Shown: positions 48,949 to 57,425 of the stretch, piece after piece
How positions within the stretch are numbered: the first letter of the stretch is position 1
Layout: each line of letters opens with the position of its first letter
NCBI GenBank assembly: GCA_025350465.1
Contig: JANXXU010000052.1
Coordinates: 62,001-126,000 of the forward strand
Reading direction: 5' to 3'
Length of the DNA stretch: 64,000 nt
Source: Alphaproteobacteria bacterium
Lineage (GTDB): Bacteria; Pseudomonadota; Alphaproteobacteria; Micropepsales; Micropepsaceae
Made by a program: the position numbers and the translations under genes
Notes under the pieces: generated by a model
Databases searched by the model: none
What the model was told of the DNA's origin: nothing
Seen by the model: the letters and a program-made list of their open reading frames with translations, nothing else

Positions 48949-51639
48949 ATGATGACGCCAATGAGCGGCATCTTCGGTTCATCGGGCGGAAGGGGCGTTC
49001 CGTCCTTCGATTTTTCTGTGCTTGGCGGATATTATCTCGCGAAGACGAAGTTGCTTGCCGCGCAAAATGCGGCTGCAGCGCCGAGGGCATTGGCCTCCGC
49101 CAATAGCCGGCCGGCCGATTCGGGACTTGCGCCGTGGGACGCAAGCAAGCCACCGCAGAGCGACACAGCGCGGCTGACGCGGGCGCTACAGACGACCTCG
49201 TTCGTCGATTTGCAAAATAGCGCCTTCAACAAGGCCGGTGTGTCGACGGACAGCAAGAAACTCTTTGCGCTGTATACCGGATTGACGAGCCTGCAGGCGC
49301 TGGCTTCGAAGGCGGCAGATGATAAGACCCTGTCCGGCGAGCGCGACGGACTCGACCGGCGGTTTCAAGGCGGCGTCGATCAAGTCAAATCGCTCGTCAC
49401 GGGCCAAGGATTCGACGATCTTACATTGCTGTTCGGCAGCCGGGCTAAAAAAGTCGACAGCGCATTGGCTATCCCGCGCAGCGGCACGATCTATTCGGGC
49501 AACCCGATCGCTCAGGGCGCGTCCAGCAACGCTGTCACAGGACTGACCGGCAACGAGGTCTTCAACGTCTCGATCGCCAAGAGTACCGGAACGTTTGATA
49601 TTCAAATCGATCTCTCTCAAATCGGCGGGCCGCCCACCGTCGACAATATCGTCGCCTATATGAATCAACAGATGCAGGCAGCCGGCGTCGTCACGCGCTT
49701 TTCACGCGATGTGTTCGACGGAAAGACGGATACGTCGCCAAAGAGCTACGGCATCGCCGTGCAAAGCGTCGCGACCGAAAGGGTTTCGTTCTCTGCGCCG
49801 GCAACGGTGCCCGCGGTCTATGTCGCAGGAGACTCGGGCGCCAGCACTGCGCAGACCGCGCAACTCCTGAAGCTGACCGATCAAGGCACGTCCGTCACGA
49901 CCGATTTCAGCGCGCAGATCGCGCCCAAGACCGGCACGTCCGACGCGCGCGGCGCTGCGATCGACGCGCAAGGCAACACCTATGTCGTGGGGACGACAAC
50001 GGGCAATTTGGGCCAAGGCATCGTTCAAGGCAGCCAGGACGTCTTCTTGCGCAAATACGATTCGGCGGGCCAATTGGTGTGGAGTCACATGCTGGGCTCC
50101 TCGACCAGTGCGGACGGGCTTGGTGTCGCCGTCGACGCCAGCGGAAACGTGGCGATCGCAGGGCGGGTTACAGATCGGCTGACGACAACGGCAACGGGTG
50201 GCGGCAACGACAGCTTTGTCTCGAAATACGATTCACAGGGCAATGAGATCTTCACCCGTCAGATCGCGCCTGTTGTCGACGATCAGGCGAACGCACTTTC
50301 GTTCGGAGCCGACGGGTCGCTCTACGTCGCTGGGCAGACCAAAGGCTCGATCACGTCCGGGACGGCGTCAGCCGGCGGAACGGACGCCTATCTTCAAAAG
50401 CTTACGGCGAAGGGGGCGCTCGTCTACACGCGTCAACTTGGCGGCAGCGGCGACGATCGCGCGAATGCCGTCAGTGTGGATGGCGACGGCAACGTCGTAT
50501 TGGCGACAGTGGAATCCGGCGCAGGCGTCGTCCGCAAGTTCGCGCCCGACGACGGAACGAGCGCCGCGATCTGGCAAATGAACCTAGGCGATCTGGGCAC
50601 CGGAACAATTGGCGGAATCGCGCTCGACAACGGTGCGGTCTATGTCAGCGGTTCGACAACGAACGCCAATTTGACTGCCGGCGGCCAGGCGACAATCGCT
50701 TCGCCCCACAACGGCGGTTCGGACGGCTTTGTCATGAAGATCGCCGACGCGGGCCAGAGCGCATCGGCGAGCTTCGTTTCTTACGTCGGCACCGGCGCAA
50801 GCGACAGCGCCGCCAACGTGGTCGTCAACAACGGCGACATCTACGTCGCCGGCGCGACGAACGGCTCCCTCACCGGCGGCACTGCGCCGTCGGCATCGAA
50901 TGCCTATGTGGCGAAACTCGACGACACCGGTGCGCAAGTATGGGTCCACCAATACGCAGGCAGCGCCGGCACCGGCGCGGCGAGGTCCATAGCCATCGAT
51001 CCGCAGGGCGGTTCGGTGCTCGATACTTTGGGATTGCCACGCGGCGCCATATCGCTCGATCCATCGCGCGATGTCACGGCGCAATCCAGCGCTCGCGCGG
51101 GCGACTTTTTCTACGTTTCCGTCAATGGTCTCGATCCGCACCGGGTTACGGTCGAGGCCGGTGACACGCTGCGCTCTCTCGCGACGCGGATTGCCGGAAC
51201 GTTGGCGCTAAAAGGAACAGCAAAGGTAACGCACGGTGCGGCGGGCGACGAGCTGACCATTCAAGCGAACGCCGGGTCTGTCATCGAACTCAAGCGCGGC
51301 GATAAGAGTTTCGACGCGCTCGCGGGCCTCGGCATCGAACCGGGCAAGCTCTACAACACGACGAGCGCGCAAGCGACCGGAGCGACGGCCAAAGACAAAA
51401 TCGTGTTTGCCTTGGGTCTCACACCGACGATGTCGTTGAGCACGCAATCGCACGCGCGAACGGTCGTCGCCAGTATCAATCAGGCGCTGACCGCGATCCG
51501 CGGCGCCTATCAAGCGTTGACGTCGCCGGCCTCTACGGCGACAGCTTCGACAACGAGCACTGCGGTACCGGCCAACGTGACGCGTCAGCTCGCGAGCTAT
51601 CAAGCGGCGCTCGCGATATTCGGCGGATCGACCGGCTAG
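48949..51639 (+). CDS. Large flagellar-like protein with inserted beta-propeller repeats
   Basis: An 896-residue protein with no signal peptide. The N-terminal part (to about 260) and the C-terminal part (about 690-890) resemble flagellar hook-associated and flagellin-like segments, for example ARAGDFFYVSVNGLDPHRVTVEAGDTLRSLATRIA. Between them (about 330-685) are roughly five repeats of the SBBP/propeller kind: YVVGTTTGNLG, DVFLRKYDSAGQLVWSH, NDSFVSKYDSQGNEIFTRQ. Overall it recalls Caulobacter FlaEY from memory, not from a search. It starts ATG 48949 with no ideal Shine-Dalgarno. The Caulobacter comparison suggests a flagellar role; the role here is unproven. Confidence 0.62.
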   Translation: MMTPMSGIFGSSGGRGVPSFDFSVLGGYYLAKTKLLAAQNAAAAPRALASANSRPADSGLAPWDASKPPQSDTARLTRALQTTSFVDLQNSAFNKAGVSTDSKKLFALYTGLTSLQALASKAADDKTLSGERDGLDRRFQGGVDQVKSLVTGQGFDDLTLLFGSRAKKVDSALAIPRSGTIYSGNPIAQGASSNAVTGLTGNEVFNVSIAKSTGTFDIQIDLSQIGGPPTVDNIVAYMNQQMQAAGVVTRFSRDVFDGKTDTSPKSYGIAVQSVATERVSFSAPATVPAVYVAGDSGASTAQTAQLLKLTDQGTSVTTDFSAQIAPKTGTSDARGAAIDAQGNTYVVGTTTGNLGQGIVQGSQDVFLRKYDSAGQLVWSHMLGSSTSADGLGVAVDASGNVAIAGRVTDRLTTTATGGGNDSFVSKYDSQGNEIFTRQIAPVVDDQANALSFGADGSLYVAGQTKGSITSGTASAGGTDAYLQKLTAKGALVYTRQLGGSGDDRANAVSVDGDGNVVLATVESGAGVVRKFAPDDGTSAAIWQMNLGDLGTGTIGGIALDNGAVYVSGSTTNANLTAGGQATIASPHNGGSDGFVMKIADAGQSASASFVSYVGTGASDSAANVVVNNGDIYVAGATNGSLTGGTAPSASNAYVAKLDDTGAQVWVHQYAGSAGTGAARSIAIDPQGGSVLDTLGLPRGAISLDPSRDVTAQSSARAGDFFYVSVNGLDPHRVTVEAGDTLRSLATRIAGTLALKGTAKVTHGAAGDELTIQANAGSVIELKRGDKSFDALAGLGIEPGKLYNTTSAQATGATAKDKIVFALGLTPTMSLSTQSHARTVVASINQALTAIRGAYQALTSPASTATASTTSTAVPANVTRQLASYQAALAIFGGSTG

Positions 51640-51711
51640 CGCTGAGGCATTTGCATTTCATCGGGTGCCTCGGCAACACTGCCAGCTCAAACATTGAGCA
51701 GGCAAATTTCT

Positions 51712-53262
51712 ATGGCCGACATCCTGACCGATCTCGCCGTGCAACTGGGAAGCAAGCTGGCGCTTGTCGACGACCGCCCAGATGGGCCCATCGTCAAATG
51801 GACCTTTGCGCAACTCGAGGCGACCGCGAACCGGCTCGCGCGTCTGCTCGTCGATTCCGGGGTTAAGCCCAAGGATCGCGTGGTCAGTTGCGGCCAGAAT
51901 TCCTGCTGGCTCGTTGCCATGTCGAACGCCGTGCGCAAGATCGGTGCGGTGGGCGTGCCCTTGAATTATCGGCTGACGGCGGAAGAGGCAATCTATGTGG
52001 TCGACAATTCAGACGCCGTTGTCGTCTTTGCCGACGCGGAGTTTGCCGAATTCTTCGCCAAGATCAGGAATGATACGCCTAACGTTCGCGAAGTCTTGAT
52101 CTTCGACGGCGCGCCTGCCGCCCGCCAAACGCGCGTCGAGCCGCTGCTTGTCCAACGCTCGGCGTCGCCGGTCGAACTCGACGGGCCGCCGCTCGAGCCG
52201 ATGACGATGATCTACACGTCGGGTACCACGGGCAAACCCAAGGGCGCGGTTCGTTCCACTCTCGGCAATCCGGCGCAGTCGGCCTTACTTTGGGCCGAGA
52301 TCGGTTATGTGCGAGACGACGTCTACATCACGACCGGCCCGCTCTATCACTCAGGACCCGGCGGGTTTCTGGCAACGGCACATCGTCTCGGCAACACGGC
52401 CGTGCTGCAGCACAAATTCGACGAGGAAGATTGGTTGCGTCTCGTCCAAACTTATCATGTAACGACCACGTTTTCCGCGCCCACGCCGATTCGCCGCATT
52501 TGTCAGCTGGGGGAGGAAACCTTCAGGCGCTACGACGTAACGTCGATGGTGCGCATGGTTGCGAACGCGGCGCCGTGGTCGTTCGCGCTCAAGCAGCTTT
52601 ATCTGTCGAAATTTCCGGCGAACTCGTTGTTCGAGATCTACGGCTCGACCGAGCTTGGGGTGAATACGGTCCTGCGCCCCGAACATCAACTCGCCAAGCC
52701 CGGTTCCTGCGGCCGCCCCGCACCGGGCGTTGAGATCACGCTCTTCGATGACGGCGGCGACGTGGTCACGGCGCCCAACGTCGAAGGCGAGCTCTACGTG
52801 CGTTCGGCCAACATGTTCTCGACCTATCACAAGGCGCACGACAAATTCATGGCCGATCGCAAGCAGGATCTGCAAACGGTCGGTGACATCGCCTATTTCG
52901 ACGAGGACGGCTTCTACTATATTTGCGACCGCAAGAAGGACATGATCATCTCCGGCGGCGTGAACATCTATCCGGCCGAAATCGAAGCGGCGTTGGAACT
53001 GCATCCCGACATCAACGATGTCGCCGTCTTCGGCATCCCAGATGAGGAATGGGGCGAAGCCGTGCACGCCATTGTTGTCGTTCGTCCCGGCGCGAGCCTC
53101 GGCAAAGATCAAATCGCCGCGTTCGCGCGCCAGCATCTCGCCGGCTACAAAGTTCCCCGCAGCTTTTCCTTCATGACTGAAATCCCGCGCACCGGCTCAG
53201 GCAAAATCTTGAAGCGCGAACTTCGTAAGCCGTTTTGGGAGGGACGCAAGTCGCGCGTATGA
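51712..53262 (+). CDS. Acyl-CoA synthetase (AMP-binding family)
   Basis: A 516-residue adenylate-forming ligase that activates a carboxylic acid through an acyl-AMP. The signature TMIYTSGTTGKPKGAVRS is intact, followed by IYGSTELGVN (the A5-like motif), DEDGFYYICDRKKDMIISGGVNIYPAEIEAAL, and the C-terminal lid lysine region PRTGSGKILKREL. ATG 51712 was chosen with AGCAGG upstream. The acid cannot be inferred. It sits between two flagellar-like regions, with no visible link to either. Confidence 0.9.
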   Translation: MADILTDLAVQLGSKLALVDDRPDGPIVKWTFAQLEATANRLARLLVDSGVKPKDRVVSCGQNSCWLVAMSNAVRKIGAVGVPLNYRLTAEEAIYVVDNSDAVVVFADAEFAEFFAKIRNDTPNVREVLIFDGAPAARQTRVEPLLVQRSASPVELDGPPLEPMTMIYTSGTTGKPKGAVRSTLGNPAQSALLWAEIGYVRDDVYITTGPLYHSGPGGFLATAHRLGNTAVLQHKFDEEDWLRLVQTYHVTTTFSAPTPIRRICQLGEETFRRYDVTSMVRMVANAAPWSFALKQLYLSKFPANSLFEIYGSTELGVNTVLRPEHQLAKPGSCGRPAPGVEITLFDDGGDVVTAPNVEGELYVRSANMFSTYHKAHDKFMADRKQDLQTVGDIAYFDEDGFYYICDRKKDMIISGGVNIYPAEIEAALELHPDINDVAVFGIPDEEWGEAVHAIVVVRPGASLGKDQIAAFARQHLAGYKVPRSFSFMTEIPRTGSGKILKRELRKPFWEGRKSRV

Positions 53263-53282
53263 GTTGTGGCCGAAGTGCCACG

Positions 53283-54017
53283 TCACCGATGGGTCGAATT
53301 GATCTTCGAGGTGAATTCTCTGAACTCTTGAGCCGACATTGTGCTGTCGCCGGAAATCCTCAACCGGGGCGACGCCGGCGGCGTATCGAAAGCGATAGAG
53401 CGGACGTTGACGGTCGCGCCGCGAAATTCCGGCGGAAGTTGCTGTGCAAGGTCGATCGTGTGGGTCTTGAAGACTTTCGACGAGGCAAATTTTAGGAGGG
53501 CGGCAGAGGTGCCATCAATTGCGCATGGCTCCGAGTTCGCCCCGCGAATATCCACAATGACCCGCGAACCGGCCACAGAGAGCGCGATGATCGACGAACA
53601 AGCAATGTCGGCGGGCAGCTCCATCGGCGCGCCGCCGTTTATGCACAATCGTTTCGCGTAGTGAATGCGCAAGTCGTAACCAAGAGTCGTTGCGCTGGTT
53701 AGTCTGGCGGCGGCGTCGCGCACGCGGAGCAAATCGCCACAAGGTTTTGCCTTATCGAGCGCAGCAGCCGACAGCGTCCTGATATCCCTCAACACCGAAC
53801 CGACGTCGACGATCAGGGATAACCTTACGCGGTATGTTCCGTCTGCGTCCGGCGATGCCTGCCAGGTTAGATGCGATGGCAGCGTCAAATGCGCGGCACC
53901 GACTTTTGGCCGCGCAACGAAGTCCCTGCTGCCGTCCGTCTCGGCGTGGGCAGCGCAAACAAGAAGCGGCAAGAGAAGGAATGCGATTGCTCTGAGCATG
54001 GAACACTCGATCTTCAT
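53283..54017 (-). CDS. Secreted protein of unknown function
   Basis: A 244-residue protein from ATG 54017, or 238 from ATG 53999; the second has an obvious signal peptide (MLRAIAFLLLPLLVCAAHA) and is equally plausible. The mature part is Asp/Ala/Leu-rich (SRDFVARPKVGAAHLTLPSHLTWQASPDADGTYRVRLSLIVDVG) with four cysteines, probably two disulfides. No family recognised. It is convergent with the acyl-CoA synthetase, 20 bp apart. The 278-bp gap towards flbY (54018-54294) shows no clear promoter; a TTAA at 54171 lacks a partner. Confidence 0.6.
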   Translation of the reverse strand: MKIECSMLRAIAFLLLPLLVCAAHAETDGSRDFVARPKVGAAHLTLPSHLTWQASPDADGTYRVRLSLIVDVGSVLRDIRTLSAAALDKAKPCGDLLRVRDAAARLTSATTLGYDLRIHYAKRLCINGGAPMELPADIACSSIIALSVAGSRVIVDIRGANSEPCAIDGTSAALLKFASSKVFKTHTIDLAQQLPPEFRGATVNVRSIAFDTPPASPRLRISGDSTMSAQEFREFTSKINSTHR

Positions 54018-54294
54018 TCGCCTGCGCCGGACCCCCGGGAATGGAGCGCGTCGAGCGAGTTCGTTGCTCCAATAAGACACGGCTTGCCGTAAGGATCCGA
54101 TTAAATCGCGGTAGCAATGAAATGGAGCAAGGCCGAAGGCACTTCCAGATTGGCCCGCAAATTTTGGTTAAGGACAGGTGCTTGGCGGAATTGAGCCGTT
54201 TGCGCGAATGCGCGAAACTCAAGGCTCGTCATGTTGCGACGGAAGTGCCGAATGGTGCGCCTTTGAGTTGTAGCTCGCCCGCGCGGTGGCGTCT

Positions 54295-54729
54295 TCAGAT
54301 CGTCTGATTGAATGTCATCGCCGACGCGGCGGCCGTCGCAGGCTTTGCGAACGAACCGGCCTTCGCGTAGGTCGTCGGCGTTTGGCGCGACGCCACTTCG
54401 TCGGCGATCGCCTTGACCAAACCCTCTGTGACATGGCGGAAACGGGCGAGGAGCCGGCTCTCTTCTTTGAGTGCGAGGCGCAGTTTCTCGGTTGCGGCGG
54501 TCAGGCGGTTCTTTGCTTCGCTGCCGATGGAGTTCAAGCCGACGTCGCGTTTGAAGGCGGCGCAACGTTTGGTGTAGAGCGCGAGCGACAATGCGCGCTC
54601 GTCGTCGTTGACATTGAGCGCGGCCGGGCGACTTCCTTTGAGGATCGCGAGTTCGCGCGTGACGAGCGCGGTCAGGCGCTCGGTCAGCTGGATCAGCTCT
54701 TCGACCTGCATGTTTGCGGCGCTTGTCAT
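54295..54729 (-). CDS. flbY: FlbY/FlgN-like flagellar protein
   Basis: A 144-residue helical protein. MQVEELIQLTERLTALVTRELAILKGSRPAALNVNDDERALSLALYTKRCAAFKRDV looks like a small flagellar export chaperone of the FlgN type, which in Caulobacter is named FlbY and lies next to flgI. In FlgN the long helix pairs with hook-associated proteins. The ATG overlaps the stop of the rod-binding gene (4 bp) in the flgI operon. The name comes from position and shape, not from a close match I can recall. Confidence 0.65.
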   Translation of the reverse strand: MTSAANMQVEELIQLTERLTALVTRELAILKGSRPAALNVNDDERALSLALYTKRCAAFKRDVGLNSIGSEAKNRLTAATEKLRLALKEESRLLARFRHVTEGLVKAIADEVASRQTPTTYAKAGSFAKPATAAASAMTFNQTI

Positions 54730-55037
54730 TGACGGCCCTGCTCCTGCATGGCGATCATCTCGCGCTTGACGGAGGCAGCGAGCCCTATGCCGCCCTGATT
54801 GGCGATTTGTTTGCCGATGTCTTGAATCATCAGTGAACGGAAGACCTTCTCGCCGCTGCCGCCACCGAATTGTCCGTCGGTCGGCACATCAGACCACATT
54901 TGCTCGAACATCTGGGAAATGAACACGGCTTCGAAGTCCCGCGCGGCTTTGTCGATCGCGCGAATGTCGCCCTTGGGAGCGTGCGGCGCCTGAACGCCGG
55001 TGCCCATACGAGCGAGATCGAGTGATCCCATATCCAT
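54726..55037 (-). CDS. Rod-binding (FlgJ N-domain/CheL-like) flagellar protein
   Basis: A 103-residue stand-alone rod-binding domain: AIDKAARDFEAVFISQMFEQMWSDVPTDGQFGGGSGEKVFRSLMIQDIGKQIANQGGIGLAASVKREM. It corresponds to the N-terminal half of FlgJ, with no muramidase domain. Caulobacter has a similar protein, called CheL, next to flgI. It probably caps or assembles the rod. It starts 1 bp before the flgI stop, in the same operon. Confidence 0.85.
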   Translation of the reverse strand: MDMGSLDLARMGTGVQAPHAPKGDIRAIDKAARDFEAVFISQMFEQMWSDVPTDGQFGGGSGEKVFRSLMIQDIGKQIANQGGIGLAASVKREMIAMQEQGRQ

Positions 55038-55038
55038 C

Positions 55039-56157
55039 TCACATCACCTGAATTTCGGCTTGGAGAGCGCCGGCGGCCTTAATCGCCTGCAGGATCGCGA
55101 TCATATCGCGCGGACCGACGCCCAACGCGTTCAGGCCGTTGACCAATTGCTGAAGGCTGACGCCGGAGCGAACCAGCGCGAGCTTGCGGTCATGCGAATC
55201 CTGGATCTCGATTTGCGTTTGTGGCGTGACTTTCGTCTCGCCTTGGCTGAAGGGTTCGGGTTGGGAGACTTGCGGCAACTCGGTGATGCGAATGGTCAAA
55301 TTGCCCTGAGCTATCGCCACCGTCGAGACGCGCACGTCGGAGCCCATCACAATGATTCCAGATGCTTCGTCGACAACGACTTTCGCCGGGAGATCGGGCT
55401 CGACGCGCAGCTGCTCGATATCCGTCAGCAGGCGGACGATATTGCCTGTGTAGCCCTGAGGTATGGCGACGCGCACGGTCGCGGGGTCAGCTGCGGCGGC
55501 GGTGGGCGCGCCGATGAAAGTGTTGATGGAGTCGGCGACGCGTTGGGCGGTCGTCAAATCCGGGTTGCGCAATGCGAGGCGCAATGAGGTCATCGATGCG
55601 AGGTCGAAATGTATCTCGCGCTCGACGATCGCGCCGGCGGAAATGCGGCCGCTTGTCGGGACACCGCGCGTCACGGTTTCGGCTTGGCCTTGAGCGGTGA
55701 ACCCGCTGATCGCGATTTGACCCTGAGCGACGGCGTAGATGTTGCTGTCGGCGGCGAGGAGCGGCGTTACCAGCAAGGTGCCGCCCTGCAGGCTCTTCGC
55801 ATCGCCGAGTGCGCTGACGGTGACGTCGATGTGCGAACCCTGCGTTGCGAACGGCGGCAAGTTCGCAGTCACCATGACGGCGGCAACGTTTCCGGTCGAT
55901 AGATTGGCGCCGCGCGTGTTTACGCCAAGGCGTTCCAGCATGGCCTGCAAGCTTTGCAGCGTGAACGCCGCATTGCGGAGGGAGTCGCCGGTGCCGTTCA
56001 AGCCAACCACAAGGCCGTAACCGACGAGCATGTTTTCGCGTACGCCCTCAACGTCGGCGACGTCCTTGATACGGGAGAAGGCGGCGGCGGTGGTGCTCAG
56101 AACCGGCGCTAGGCTCAAGTTCAACGCGAGCGCGATCGTCAGCGTACGGCGCAACAT
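55039..56157 (-). CDS. flgI: FlgI, flagellar P-ring protein
   Basis: Forms the periplasmic P ring, a bearing around the flagellar rod in the peptidoglycan layer. The 372 residues begin with a signal peptide (MLRRTLTIALALNLSLAPVLSTTAAA). RIKDVADVEGVRENMLVGYGLVVGLNGTGDSL and GNVAAVMVTANLPPFATQGSHIDVTVSALGDAKSLQGGTLL are characteristic. It is the first gene of a minus-strand operon with the rod-binding protein and FlbY, and is divergent from fliX. Confidence 0.96.
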   Translation of the reverse strand: MLRRTLTIALALNLSLAPVLSTTAAAFSRIKDVADVEGVRENMLVGYGLVVGLNGTGDSLRNAAFTLQSLQAMLERLGVNTRGANLSTGNVAAVMVTANLPPFATQGSHIDVTVSALGDAKSLQGGTLLVTPLLAADSNIYAVAQGQIAISGFTAQGQAETVTRGVPTSGRISAGAIVEREIHFDLASMTSLRLALRNPDLTTAQRVADSINTFIGAPTAAAADPATVRVAIPQGYTGNIVRLLTDIEQLRVEPDLPAKVVVDEASGIIVMGSDVRVSTVAIAQGNLTIRITELPQVSQPEPFSQGETKVTPQTQIEIQDSHDRKLALVRSGVSLQQLVNGLNALGVGPRDMIAILQAIKAAGALQAEIQVM

Positions 56158-56292
56158 TTCCCTGAATGCTCCTCACAAGACGAACGAAGTCATCGTTTGC
56201 TTAGCGAGGGCCGTGCCAGCTGATCTTCCATCTAACCATTTGATTTTATTATGTTTTCTAACGAGCGTGAACGATGGTTGCAGGCCCTGGCC

Positions 56293-56307
56293 CGGCAATA
56301 TTTGCCG
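56293..56307. promoter_or_regulatory. FlbD/ftr-like palindrome in the flgI-fliX gap
   Basis: Perfect arms CGGCAA (56293-56298) and TTGCCG (56302-56307), preceded by GGCC. It resembles the Caulobacter ftr element as I recall it, to which FlbD binds. It is 136 bp upstream of the flgI ATG and 83 bp upstream of the fliX ATG. Confidence 0.5.
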
Positions 56308-56352
56308 TCGCTCGGCAAGCTTTCAGCCGATTTTAACCGCGCGCGCGCATGT

Positions 56353-56367
56353 TTAAGGCTGCCTTAA
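56353..56367. promoter_or_regulatory. CtrA-type box before fliX
   Basis: An exact TTAA-N7-TTAA lies within a larger perfect palindrome TTTAAGGC-T-GCCTTAAA (56352-56368). It starts 37 bp upstream of the fliX ATG. Another TTAA (56333-56336) lies 16 bp upstream. CtrA control of fliX and flgI is known in Caulobacter; here it is inferred from the motif. Confidence 0.65.
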
Positions 56368-56389
56368 AGGATCGCTTAGGTCGAAGGTC

Positions 56390-56842
56390 ATGAAGATCGA
56401 AGGGCCACGTCCGGTCGACAGCACGCGCTTCGCGCGTGCACAACGAGCCGGCGGCTCAAGCACATTCACACCCGAAATGCCTCACGAGGCGCGCGCAACC
56501 GCGCAAGCCGCGGTGTCCATGCCCTTGACCGCCATCGATACTCTTATTGCACTGCAAGAAGTCCCAGATCTCCTGGCCGGCCGGAGCAAAGCCGCGCGTC
56601 GGGGTCGCGACATGCTCGACTTGCTTGAAGATATTCGCGACGGGTTGTTGCAAGGCGGCATTTCAAGGGCGACTCTGCATCGGCTCCTGCAGCTTGTGAA
56701 TGTCAAGCGGGAAGAATTCGCGGATCCCGGGCTCTCTGCGCTACTCGACGACATCGAGCTTAGGGCCCGCGTCGAGCTCGCAAAATTTCAATTTGCGGAG
56801 GCGAATTCGAGCGATCCCGCAAATGCCGCGAATTCGTCATAA
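56390..56842 (+). CDS. fliX: FliX, flagellar assembly regulator
   Basis: In Caulobacter FliX senses assembly of the early flagellar structure and controls the sigma-54 activator FlbD. The 150 residues include the family C-terminal half RGRDMLDLLEDIRDGLLQGGISRATLHRLLQLV. ATG 56390 has GAAGG 2-7 bp upstream. It is divergent from flgI and followed by dksA 104 bp later. I could not see FlbD in this window. Confidence 0.85.
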   Translation: MKIEGPRPVDSTRFARAQRAGGSSTFTPEMPHEARATAQAAVSMPLTAIDTLIALQEVPDLLAGRSKAARRGRDMLDLLEDIRDGLLQGGISRATLHRLLQLVNVKREEFADPGLSALLDDIELRARVELAKFQFAEANSSDPANAANSS

Positions 56843-56870
56843 ACCGTTCGATTTACTTGGCTTTCCCCCG

Positions 56871-56902
56871 TTGACGGAAAGGCGCGGACTTATATAGTCC
56901 GC
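56871..56902 (+). promoter_or_regulatory. dksA promoter with overlapping dyad
   Basis: TTGACG (56871-56876) and TATAGT (56893-56898), spaced 16 bp apart, form a good vegetative promoter. Arms GCGGACT (56884-56890) and AGTCCGC (56896-56902) straddle the -10 element. The dyad could be an operator or may extend into the transcript. Confidence 0.6.
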
Positions 56903-56946
56903 CGCGCTCGGGAGCCTGCGTCGCTCTCGTGGAGGAAACGAAAAGT

Positions 56947-57363
56947 ATGGGCGTGATCCTTGCGCCGGATTACCGGCCGTCTGAAACCGAACCGTTTATG
57001 AATGAGCGTCAGCGGGAGTATTTCCGCCAGCGCTTGCTCAAGTGGAAAGACGAAATCATCCGCGAATCGAAAGAGACGCTGCAGAACCTGGCGCAGGATT
57101 CCGCGCCCCACGCCGACCTCGCGGACCGTGCGTCGACGGAAGCGGAACGATCGATGGAGCTGCGAGCGCGAGATCGGCAACGCAAGCTGATCTCCAAAAT
57201 CGATTCAGCGCTTCGCCGGATCGAGGACGGTACCTACGGCTTTTGCGAGGAGACGGGCGATCCGATCACGCTGCGCCGTCTCGATGCGCGGCCGATCGCG
57301 ACGCTGAGTATCGAGGCGCAAGAGCGCCACGAACGGCGCGAACGGGTTTATCGCGACGACTAA
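56947..57363 (+). CDS. dksA: DksA, RNA polymerase-binding regulator with one zinc-finger cysteine
   Basis: Binds in the polymerase secondary channel and works with ppGpp. From ATG 56947 it has 138 residues: the coiled coil with the tip acidic residues Asp57 and Asp60 (ADLADRAST) and the globular C terminus GTYGFCEETGDPITLRRLDARPIATLSIEAQERHERRER. Only one of the four zinc cysteines of E. coli DksA is kept (Cys100); the others are Thr, Ser and Ala. Alphaproteobacterial DksA proteins often have few zinc cysteines. A GTG 18 bases upstream is an alternative start. Confidence 0.93.
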   Translation: MGVILAPDYRPSETEPFMNERQREYFRQRLLKWKDEIIRESKETLQNLAQDSAPHADLADRASTEAERSMELRARDRQRKLISKIDSALRRIEDGTYGFCEETGDPITLRRLDARPIATLSIEAQERHERRERVYRDD

Positions 57364-57376
57364 CCAAAATAAAAAA

Positions 57377-57396
57377 GGCCGGGTTCGCACCCGGCC
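57377..57396. terminator. Bidirectional terminator between dksA and flgH
   Basis: Perfect 7-bp stem GGCCGGG (57377-57383) / CCCGGCC (57390-57396) with a 6-base loop. On the minus strand it is followed by a TTTTTT tract (the AAAAAA at 57371-57376 read in reverse), ending the flgF-flgG-flgA-flgH operon. On the plus strand the T-run after dksA is weaker. Confidence 0.88.
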
Positions 57397-57425
57397 TTCC
57401 GTTTCCGACGTGTGGTGATGCGACG

